The notes below the pieces were generated by a model. The model was not told where the DNA came from, did not search any database, and saw only the letters and a list, made by a program, of their open reading frames with translations. Shown piece by piece: positions 5,929-11,753 of a DNA stretch of 11,753 nucleotides (position 1 is the first letter of the stretch; each line of letters starts with the position of its first letter). Position numbers and translations under genes: made by a program. The stretch spans positions 1-11,753 of the forward strand of contig WHTL01000100.1 in assembly GCA_009377735.1 (NCBI GenBank), in the 5' to 3' direction. This DNA comes from Acidimicrobiia bacterium (GTDB lineage Bacteria; Actinomycetota; Acidimicrobiia; Spongiisociales; ZC4RG35).

Positions 5929-6745
5929 TAGAGCGGACGCCACGACTTCCGACGACCCGAACACGGGCGTAGGTCCCGTAGAGGCAGAAGAGAAGTCGCC
6001 TCGAAACTGGGTCGGTTCCCTGGCCGTGGCCGTGGCCTTGTTTGCACTCTGGGAGATACTCCCCCGTGCAGGCCTGGTGCCGGAGATCATTCTCCCTCCG
6101 ATCTCATCGATCGTGTATGCGCTCTACACCCTTGTCATCACCGATTTCTTCATGAGCCATTTCTTGGTAACTCTTAACGAGATCTTCTGGGGATTCGTGA
6201 TCGGCACGGTCATCGGACTCGTCGTCGGTATCTCTTTGGGGGTCTGGCAGCGGGCGAAGGAGCTCTTCTATCCTTTCGTGGTTGCGTTCCAGGCCATACC
6301 AAAAATCGTTCTGGCGCCTCTGCTGATCTCGTGGTTCGGTTACGGACAGACCTCCAAGGTGGCGATGGCTGTCGTAATAAGCTTCTTTCCGGTCCTCATC
6401 AACACGATGGTTGGTTTAGAAAACGTACCCACGGACATGGTTCAGCTGATGCGGTCACTTCGAGCCTCGCGGCGTCAGATCTTCACCAAGGTCGAACTAC
6501 CTTCGGCGGCGCCACTGATGTTCGCTGGGGTTAAGACCGCGCTGACATTCGCAGTGATCGGGGCCATCGTCGGTGAATTCGTTGGGGCGGCTGAGGGCCT
6601 CGGTTTTCTGCTGTATACCTACAACTTCCAACTCCGAATCGATCGCGTATTCGCGGTAATCGCCATTCTCAGCACGATCGGTGGAGTCCTCTATTTCTTT
6701 GTCGAGTGGCTGGACCAGAAGTTGATCTACTGGCGCCAGGACTGA
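5921..6745 (+). CDS. ABC transporter permease, nitrate/sulfonate/taurine type
   Basis: This is a 274-aa inner-membrane protein of the BPD_transp_1 (MetI-like) fold. It has a charged cytoplasmic N-terminus (1-29), then about six hydrophobic segments (roughly 31-47, 54-75, 90-110, 116-137, 145-165 and 205-222), with another near 243-262. The EAA loop that docks to the ATPase is at about 180-200 (LRASRRQIFTKVELPSAAP) and matches the SsuC/TauC pattern. The frame is open upstream to 5762, but ATG 5921 is chosen: GAGAGG lies at 5908-5913 with good spacing, and the upstream part duplicates ATPase coding sequence. It is the last gene of the importer operon. Only one permease gene is present, so a homodimer is expected. 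Confidence 0.92.
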   Translation: MVDRADATTSDDPNTGVGPVEAEEKSPRNWVGSLAVAVALFALWEILPRAGLVPEIILPPISSIVYALYTLVITDFFMSHFLVTLNEIFWGFVIGTVIGLVVGISLGVWQRAKELFYPFVVAFQAIPKIVLAPLLISWFGYGQTSKVAMAVVISFFPVLINTMVGLENVPTDMVQLMRSLRASRRQIFTKVELPSAAPLMFAGVKTALTFAVIGAIVGEFVGAAEGLGFLLYTYNFQLRIDRVFAVIAILSTIGGVLYFFVEWLDQKLIYWRQD

Positions 6746-6790
6746 TCAACTCGAGACGGTTATGCAACAGTCCGGGTCTCGGTTAAAGCC

Positions 6791-6877
6791 ATGAGCTTGC
6801 AGAAGTTTCAAGGGCTGGCGACCACGAACACCAAGCACTTTGATGAGATTCCCGGTCTCCTTCTCCTGGAGTACTGA
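6791..6877 (+). pseudogene. Remnant of a VapC-type PIN-domain toxin (C-terminal end)
   Basis: A 28-codon open stretch from ATG 6791 to TGA 6877 ends in LATTN, then TKHFDEIPGLLLLEY. The pattern L-[AV]-T-x-N-x-x-H-F-x-x-I-P-G-L-x-L is the conserved last strand-helix-strand of VapC-like PIN ribonucleases, where the TN region carries an active-site acid or polar residue. AMSL before it resembles the ALSL of the preceding helix. Nothing upstream (6746-6790) continues the domain in any frame I checked, and no antitoxin is present. It looks like the fossil end of a toxin-antitoxin operon left between two convergent genes. Recognition is from family memory, not a database search. Confidence 0.6.
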
Positions 6878-6887
6878 CCAAGAAGCC

Positions 6888-6904
6888 ACCACCGGCGCGG
6901 TGGT
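6888..6904. terminator. GC-rich hairpin between convergent genes
   Basis: ACCACCG (6888-6894), loop GCG and CGGTGGT (6898-6904) form a perfect 7-bp stem that touches the stop codon of the MFS gene (6906-6904). No strong T-run follows on either strand, so termination may be inefficient or Rho-assisted. Its place between two converging operons fits a bidirectional terminator. Confidence 0.5.
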
Positions 6905-8391
6905 CACATAGCCTCTACCGCGGTGGCATACTCGGCCGCCCGGTCGGATTGGAGCTCACGGTTGCGTTCCTTCCCAGGGAGGAAGATGCCCTGGATGGCG
7001 GCGAGGACGGCCGAGCCCGCCATCACCATGAAGACGGTGTTGTAGGCGTCCTGAGCCACGACCGACCCGGCGACATCGGTACCTGTGGCCGACATGTCGC
7101 CGAGCATGACAGCGAGGAGGGTTGCCAGGACGGCGACACCGAATGAGGCCATGACCCGGACGTGGAGCTGTCTCACCGATGTCGCCTGTGCCACGAACCG
7201 GTTGGGCAATGCGTTTAGACCGGTCACCGAATTGGGCATCATCGACAGACCGAAACCAAAGCCCTGGCATATCAAAGCGATCTCGATGATGTAGGTGGGC
7301 GAGTCGACCTCAAGTTGGGCGAGGATGAAGGCGGATGCGGCAAGGAGGATTGATCCGGTTACGACCGGGATACGGGGCCCGATCCTGTCGGTGAGACGGC
7401 CACCGAGAGGGAACGTGATGGCGGCGGCGATCGCCATCGGGACCAACATGGTGCCCACCTCCAGGGCGGTGAACTCCCTGATGGTCTGCAGCTGCAGCGG
7501 CAGGAACACCAGCATCCCGAACTGGACGATGACGGTGGCTCCGATCACCCCCAGGGTCAGAGTGAAGATGGGGACTCGGAACATCGAGAGGTTGATGAGG
7601 GGGTGCTCTTGCCGTCGCTCCCAGAGAATAAAGCCGAGGAGGAACAGCCCTCCGGTGGCGATGAGGCCGATGGTCAACCCCGACGTCCAACCCCAATCGC
7701 TGGCATTGGAGAAAGTGAGCAGCAGCGTGACGAGGCCTACGCTGATTAACCCGAGGCCCACCCCATCGAACGGACGCTCCTCCCGGTACCCGGTCTCACG
7801 GAGGAGTCGGACCGCAGCGACGATGGCGATCACGCCGATGGGCACGTTGATGAGGAACAGCCAGTGCCAGCTGACGTTGGTGACCAGATAGCCTCCGACC
7901 ACCGGTCCGAACGCTGGCGCCACCATGGCGGCGACACCCCATACCCCGAGGGCGGTGCCGCGTCGGTCTGTGGGGAAGAGCTCATAGACCATGGCCATTC
8001 CCACCGGTGCCAAGGCACCGCCCCCGAGCCCCTGTACCACCCGGGCAATAACGAGAGTCTCCAGGTTTGGCGAGAGAGCCGCGAACAGGGAACCGAGTGC
8101 GAAGGCGGCAAGACTGGCGATGAATAACCGTTTGCGCCCATACCGGTCAGCCAGCCAGCCCGTGGGGGGCTGGGCGATCCCGACGGCGAGGAGATAGGCG
8201 GTGACGACCCACTCGATCCCCGACTCGCTATCGAGGGCAACTCCGATCTGAGGGAGGGCGACGTTCACGATGGTGGTGTCGAGGATGACCATGAAGGTGC
8301 CGATCAACACCACACCCATGGCGATCCAGGGATAGCGGTCTCCGTCGTGGGTCAGAGGGCGACGTTCCTTTTTTCGTTTGGTTTTGGTCAC
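6904..8391 (-). CDS. MFS transporter, DHA2 family (EmrB/QacA-like, 14 TM) drug:H+ antiporter
   Basis: The protein is 495 aa, the usual length for the 14-helix DHA2 group. Diagnostic motifs are in order: motif D1 LDTTIVNVALP (37-47) in TM1, motif A GWLADRYGRKR (78-88) in the TM2-3 loop, and motif C, the antiporter signature, around GVAAMVAPAFGPVVGGYLV (152-170) in TM5. It would export hydrophobic or cationic toxicants by proton antiport. The N-terminus is very basic (TKTKRKKERR). The start is GTG 8391-8389. The upstream MarR gene stops with TGA at 8390-8388, giving a GTGA overlap and translational coupling. A MarR partner next door is the common arrangement for inducible efflux pumps. Substrates are unknown. 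Confidence 0.93.
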   Translation of the reverse strand: MTKTKRKKERRPLTHDGDRYPWIAMGVVLIGTFMVILDTTIVNVALPQIGVALDSESGIEWVVTAYLLAVGIAQPPTGWLADRYGRKRLFIASLAAFALGSLFAALSPNLETLVIARVVQGLGGGALAPVGMAMVYELFPTDRRGTALGVWGVAAMVAPAFGPVVGGYLVTNVSWHWLFLINVPIGVIAIVAAVRLLRETGYREERPFDGVGLGLISVGLVTLLLTFSNASDWGWTSGLTIGLIATGGLFLLGFILWERRQEHPLINLSMFRVPIFTLTLGVIGATVIVQFGMLVFLPLQLQTIREFTALEVGTMLVPMAIAAAITFPLGGRLTDRIGPRIPVVTGSILLAASAFILAQLEVDSPTYIIEIALICQGFGFGLSMMPNSVTGLNALPNRFVAQATSVRQLHVRVMASFGVAVLATLLAVMLGDMSATGTDVAGSVVAQDAYNTVFMVMAGSAVLAAIQGIFLPGKERNRELQSDRAAEYATAVEAM

Positions 8392-8897
8392 CGCCGGACC
8401 CCTGCGGGCTCGGCAATCGCGAGTAGGTCGTCCCCCAACCTTCCCAGGAGACTGGCAAGATTCTCGAGGTCTTCGGTCTCCCAGTCCGTGAGCGCCTCGG
8501 CCAACAGGCTCCGCTGTGTTTCTCGTAGCCGTTCGATCAACTCCACCCCGGCGGCTGTGGCGTTGACCACGGTCACCCTCATGTCGTCGGGATCGGGGGT
8601 GCGGGTGACGAGTCCTCCCGCCTCGAGATTTGCGGCATGACGTCCCGCGGTGGAACAGGCCACACCCAACTGGTCGGCCAATTCGGTGACCCGCATCGAC
8701 GAGACATCGGCGATCCGACTCAGCGCAATCGCCTCGACCCGTTCGATCTCAACACCTGCCCTGCGGGTAATCCTCTCATGGGTACGGGGGATGGCAGTGC
8801 GGCGGACCACCATGGTGAGACCACGCTGCAGCGCTTCCAATGTTCGGGTCCTATCAGTCACACCATGCGAGGGTACAGAATTACTTGCAGAGCGCAA
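8388..8897 (-). CDS. MarR-family transcriptional regulator
   Basis: The product is 169 aa from TTG 8897, or 157 aa from GTG 8861. Neither start has a convincing ribosome site; GGAAGGA lies 14 nt before the TTG, and family length slightly favours the GTG. The winged helix-turn-helix is at about residues 68-113: MRVTELADQLGVACSTAGRHAANLEAGGLVTRTPDPDDMRV, with the DPDDxR wing typical of MarR. Helices on either side form the dimer interface. It most likely represses its own operon and the MFS pump downstream, releasing DNA when a small aromatic or lipophilic ligand binds. It is coupled to the pump by a 4-nt overlap and diverges from the SDR at 8977. Confidence 0.88.
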   Translation of the reverse strand: MRSASNSVPSHGVTDRTRTLEALQRGLTMVVRRTAIPRTHERITRRAGVEIERVEAIALSRIADVSSMRVTELADQLGVACSTAGRHAANLEAGGLVTRTPDPDDMRVTVVNATAAGVELIERLRETQRSLLAEALTDWETEDLENLASLLGRLGDDLLAIAEPAGVRR

Positions 8898-8947
8898 ATA
8901 ACGCCCAGTGATCCTTCCAGGTTGACGAAACCCGAGCGGTCATCGAA

Positions 8948-8968
8948 GCTGAAGGTCCCTGATTCAGC
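8948..8968. promoter_or_regulatory. Inverted repeat, candidate MarR operator
   Basis: GCTGAA (8948-8953) and TTCAGC (8963-8968) form a perfect 6-bp inverted repeat over 21 bp, typical of a MarR dimer site. It lies 8 nt before the ATG of the SDR and about 80-110 nt upstream of the possible marR starts. A TTGACG at 8922-8927 could be a -35 for the SDR, with no good -10. The binding role is inferred from position. Confidence 0.35.
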
Positions 8969-8976
8969 GGTGGTAA

Positions 8977-9902
8977 ATGAGTTGGAATGAGTCCGACATC
9001 CCCGACCAGAGCGGACGAACCGCCATAGTTACCGGAGCGAACAGCGGCTCGGCAAGGAAACGGCGAGGGCCCTCGCCCTCAAGGGGGCCCACGTCATAAT
9101 GGCCGCCCGGAATCTGGAGAAGGCGGCTATCGCCGAGGAGGAGATCCGGGAGCTGGAGCCAGGTGTATCGAGTGAGGTTAGAGAACTCGACCTGGCGTCC
9201 CTCGAGGGAGTCGCCGCGTTCTGTGAATCCGTCCTTTCCAGCCTCGACCACATCGACCTGTTGGTGAACAATGCGGGCGTCATGGCCATCCCGGAGCGAC
9301 GAACTGTCGATGGGTTTGAGATGCAGTTCGGAACCAACCATCTCGGCCACTTCGCTCTGACGGCGACACTTCTCCCCCTCCTCGTTAACACCCCCGAGTC
9401 CCGGGTCGTGACCGTGACCAGCACCGCCCGTCACTTGGGCCGACCCGTCGACCCGTCCAACCCCCATCTGGAGGGCAGCTACGGCCCGTGGAAGGCGTAC
9501 GGGCAGTCGAAGCTGGCCAACCTCCACTTCGCCGTGGGGCTAGAGCTGCGGTTCAGGGCGGCTGGGGCACTGACAGCGAGCCTGGTTGCCCATCCCGGTC
9601 TCTCCAACACAGACCTCCAGGCCAACACGGCACGGGAGGGCGGTGGTCAAGCTTCGGGGCACGCCGCGAGGAGTGTCGGTATGTCGGCGACAGACGGTGC
9701 CCTTCCTCAGCTCCGGGCAGCCACCGACCCCCAAGCAGCGGGGGGTGAGCTGTACGCTCCCCGGTTCGGCAACAATGGAGCCCCGGTGCGGCGGCCCTTG
9801 TTCGGCCGTTCCCGGAACGAGCGGGTGATCGACACCCTGTTCGAGGTCTCTGAGCGGGAGACGGGCGTGGCACTGGACGTCCCCTCAGCAATGCGTGGGT
9901 AG
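8977..9902 (+). pseudogene. SDR-family oxidoreductase (retinol dehydrogenase / protochlorophyllide reductase-like), one-base frameshift
   Basis: Two overlapping reading frames make up one SDR of about 308 residues. From ATG 8977 the frame reads MSWNESDIPDQSGRTAIVTG, then ANSG. At about 9048 one base is missing: GGC-TCG where GGC-CTC-GGC-AAG-GAA-ACG would give the expected GLGKETA. The true sequence resumes in the other frame (ALALKGAHVIMAARN), which is open to the stop at 9902. The shifted first frame ends at TAA 9097-9099, overlapping an in-frame ATG at 9099. The rest is well preserved: LLVNNAGVM, FGTNHLGHFALT and the catalytic YGQSKLAN. Without the break the glycine-rich cofactor motif TGANSGLG would be whole. 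Such enzymes act on lipophilic ketones or aldehydes. It may be a recent pseudogene or an assembly error; the ATG 9099 product lacks the first cofactor strand and would not work alone. Confidence 0.85.
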
Positions 9903-9928
9903 ACAAGAGGGACGGCTCGCTGCCGAGG

Positions 9929-10282
9929 TCAATCTTCGACGTCGAGGGGACCCCCGCCGAATCCGATCTCGTTGCCGTCGGGATCGTGGAACGTCACCTT
10001 GCGCACTCCGTTGTCGTACGTCTCCCGTTTGGTCGGTTGCAGGCCGCGCCCGACGATCTCGCCCACGATGGTGTCGAGGTCGCTCACGAACAGCGTGTGC
10101 AGGGCATGGCCGGCGTGCTCGTGATTCTCCTCGATGACGACGAAGCGGTGCTCGTCGAGCTCCCACACCGCCTCCGTATCGTGGGCTAAGAAACTGGGCT
10201 CAGCACCGAGGAGGCGTTCATACCAACCGAGAGCACGCTGGAAATCGCTCACTGCGATTCCGGCGAATAGATCAACGGTCAT
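9929..10282 (-). CDS. VOC-family protein (glyoxalase/bleomycin-resistance/dioxygenase fold)
   Basis: A single-domain protein of 117 aa with the beta-alpha-beta-beta-beta pattern twice. The first half has FAGIAVSDFQRALGWYERLLG (6-26), the standard VOC opening. The second half starts at HALHTLFVSDLDTIVGEI (59-76) and ends in HDPDGNEIGF (99-108), where E105 is the usual metal-ligand position and H62 a possible partner. VOC proteins bind a metal and act as isomerases, dioxygenases or toxin-binding proteins; which applies here is unknown. The start ATG is 3 nt after the stop of the methyltransferase gene, with GAGG inside the 3' end of that gene, so the two are co-transcribed. Confidence 0.9.
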   Translation of the reverse strand: MTVDLFAGIAVSDFQRALGWYERLLGAEPSFLAHDTEAVWELDEHRFVVIEENHEHAGHALHTLFVSDLDTIVGEIVGRGLQPTKRETYDNGVRKVTFHDPDGNEIGFGGGPLDVED

Positions 10283-10285
10283 CGC

Positions 10286-11011
10286 TCAGCCTCGGCCGTA
10301 CACGCTGACGTGCCGGGTGCTCGAAGCGGTGAAGGGTTCTTCACGCCATCCGCTCCAACGGTGCCGAAGCCGGAGACCAGCGATGCGGGCCATCAGATCC
10401 ATCTCGCTGGGATGGACCAGACGCTGGGAGATCGGTCCCATCCGGATACCACCATCGCCGATGCGCACATGGTTCTCGTCGAGGACCTGCGACACCGCGT
10501 CGTACCGGTTGACATCGAGGGTCACCTCATCCGTGCCGACGCGCTCTGCGTCGACGAAGCTCCGCCCGCGGCGCATCGAGGCCAGTTCGCACTCGATCAC
10601 GAAGACACCGTCGTTCGTCAAATGCCTGGCTGCGTTCTCGAAACAGCGCACCTGATCGTCCTGGGTCTGCAGATTGTGAAAGGTGTTGTAGATGAGATAC
10701 ACCAATCCGTATGGGCCTGGCGCTTCCGCTGTGGCCATGTCTCCCACCACAACGGTTAGGTTCTCTCCTCCCGGCTTCTCGCGCAAACGGGCGATCATGT
10801 CAGCCGAGAGCTCGATACCGTCGACTCGGATGCCTCGCTCGGAGAGAGGGAGGGCGATGCGGCCGGTGCCGATGGCGAGTTCAAGGGCCAGTTCGAAACC
10901 GGCAAGACCCGCCAGGAATTCGACCGTCTCGTCTTCGTCTCCGCGTAGGGCGTCGTCGTATGAGGCGGCCACATCCGGACCGAAACTGGTCTTGGGATCG
11001 AATCCTTCCAT
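10286..11011 (-). CDS. Class I SAM-dependent methyltransferase
   Basis: The 241-aa product has a Rossmann-type methyltransferase core: motif I ALELAIGTGR (42-51), the acidic end of the second strand (IELSADM, 66-72), GDM (90-92) as the adenine-binding acid, and motif IV-like YGLVYLIYNTFHNL (101-114). The segment CFENAARHLTNDGVFVIE (123-140) corresponds to the post-motif helix and strand. It is in the Methyltransf_25/11 group; acceptors in this group range from small metabolites to quinones, so none is assigned. ATG 11011 is the start, without a clear ribosome site. It lies between the monooxygenase (49 nt upstream) and the VOC gene (3 nt downstream) on the same strand. Confidence 0.88.
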   Translation of the reverse strand: MEGFDPKTSFGPDVAASYDDALRGDEDETVEFLAGLAGFELALELAIGTGRIALPLSERGIRVDGIELSADMIARLREKPGGENLTVVVGDMATAEAPGPYGLVYLIYNTFHNLQTQDDQVRCFENAARHLTNDGVFVIECELASMRRGRSFVDAERVGTDEVTLDVNRYDAVSQVLDENHVRIGDGGIRMGPISQRLVHPSEMDLMARIAGLRLRHRWSGWREEPFTASSTRHVSVYGRG

Positions 11012-11060
11012 CGGGCGCAGACTACAACGGAGCGGGATACAAACAGCCCGGAAGGCTCTA

Positions 11061-11753
11061 TCACTCTCTCAGAGCGGGTATCACCTGGTCGGCGAAGAGC
11101 TCCATGGAGCGGAGGACCGCCGGCTGGTCGGCACCCCGGAGATGCATACGGGCGATGAGATGGTCGAATCCCAGCTCCTCCCGCCACTTGTCCAGATCCT
11201 CCACAACCTGTTGGGGGCTCCCCACGAATGCCCGGTCCCGCACCACATCACCAGACCCACGTTCGCATTGGCGATAGATGGGTACTCCTCCTGGTAGACG
11301 CGTTGTAGATGTCGGCGTCCCCTATCGATCTCCGTCTGTGTCTCGCCTACCCAAACCTCCCGCATCAGGGGACGAGCTCCCGGTGGCATTCCGGTCTCGG
11401 TCCTCGCCTTGTCATAGATCGAGTAGCACTCCCGCAGCTTCCCAAGGTCGGCGCTGGGTCCGGGGAACCAAGCGTCGGCGATCCGGGCCGCCCGTCTCAC
11501 GGCCGGTGGTGCCCATCCGCCGATCCAAATCGGCGGGACCGGGTCTGGTTTGGGGAGGACATTGACGTTTGCGATCTGGTGGATCTCGCCTTGGTAGGTG
11601 ACGTCTTCCTCGGTCCACAAAAGACGGAGCAGCTCCACCGTCTCCTCGAGATGTTTTCTGCGTTGGGATCGCAGTATCTCGAAGGCGGCGAATTCGTCGT
11701 CTCTGTGGCCCATCCCCAGACCACACACCAACCTCCCATCCGACATCTCTTGA
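11061..11753 (-). pseudogene. Luciferase-like (LLM-class) flavin-dependent monooxygenase; partial at right edge, one-base frameshift
   Basis: The frame enters from the right edge as QEMSDGRLVCGLGMGHRDDEF, the family's core strand (LSxGRLxLGLGxGxxxxEF). The ATG at 11746 is therefore internal, and roughly 100 N-terminal residues are missing. IWIGGWAPPAVRRAARIADAWFPGP follows, also typical. After NANV (codon GTG 11260-11258) the frame slips. The other frame then supplies VVRDRAFVGSPQQVVEDLDKW, then REELGFDHLIARM, to the stop at 11061. Restoring one G in the GGG at 11258-11256 gives NVGSGDVVRDRAFVGSP, a normal family sequence. These enzymes use FMN or F420 to oxidise or reduce a substrate. The F420 type is common in actinobacteria, but the cofactor cannot be fixed here. 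It may be a pseudogene or a homopolymer sequencing error. Confidence 0.85.

Noticed and set aside
6752..6781. CGAGAC...GTCTCG inverted repeat as terminator of the importer operon
   Set aside because: Only 6 bp with an 18-nt loop and no T-run; the compact hairpin at 6888-6904 is a better candidate.
7295..7891. 198-codon plus-strand open frame opposite the MFS gene
   Set aside because: Low-complexity Arg/Thr/Met-rich product, no motif and no ribosome site; the MFS protein on the other strand has all family motifs.
10134..10655. 173-codon plus-strand frame opposite the VOC and methyltransferase genes
   Set aside because: Spans two real minus-strand genes and their junction; Ser/Arg-rich shadow.
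1..11753. CRISPR array, tRNA, rRNA, riboswitch or intact transposase
   Set aside because: No regularly spaced repeats, no tRNA-like cloverleaf and no recognisable RNA or transposase sequence seen on either strand.

Overview
The window is a GC-rich (by eye, upper 50s percent GC) bacterial segment, gene-dense, with Shine-Dalgarno sites of the GGAGG/AGGAGA type, several GTG starts, an acidic Thr/Glu/Ser-rich lipoprotein linker and a luciferase-like (possibly F420-dependent) monooxygenase. Together these suggest an actinobacterium, perhaps of the Acidimicrobiia type. That placement is inference; no rRNA or marker gene is present.

Left part (1-6745): a candidate uptake-and-oxidation module. A phytoene-desaturase-like FAD oxidoreductase (minus, running off the left edge, with an in-frame TAG after codon 44) diverges from a beta-hydroxyacid dehydrogenase and an overlapping FabG-like SDR. 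A GntR/FCD regulator (minus) then diverges from an ABC importer of the nitrate/sulfonate/taurine (NMT1/THI5) class: lipoprotein binding protein, ATPase, permease. The FAD/dehydrogenase intergenic region and the GntR/ABC intergenic region share an AT-rich motif (ATATATTCTC, with a related ATATATCG form) lying on the likely -10 boxes. One regulator may therefore control both halves. The transported compound cannot be read from the sequence.

Between the SDR and the GntR gene lies a previously unannotated small element of about 168 bp. It has CTAG at both ends, long imperfect terminal inverted repeats and a hairpin at its exact centre, which fits a non-autonomous MITE. Its right-hand CTAG provides the stop codon of the GntR gene.

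Between the permease and the next, convergent gene is a 28-codon remnant whose sequence matches the C-terminal end of a VapC-type PIN toxin. It is followed by a perfect GC-rich hairpin, a likely terminator.

Middle part (6904-9902): a 14-TM DHA2-type MFS drug exporter is translationally coupled to an upstream MarR regulator (GTGA overlap). Both diverge from an SDR of the retinol-dehydrogenase/protochlorophyllide-reductase-like group. That SDR has a one-base deletion inside its NAD(P)-binding motif. An inverted repeat just upstream of it is a candidate MarR operator.

Right part (9929-11753): a minus-strand set of three genes, luciferase-like monooxygenase (partial at the right edge, one-base frameshift), SAM methyltransferase and single-domain VOC (glyoxalase-fold) protein. 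The last two are 3 nt apart.

Three otherwise well-preserved genes each carry a single inactivating lesion (one nonsense, two single-base deletions). Either this is recent gene decay or the underlying assembly has base-level errors; read data would decide.
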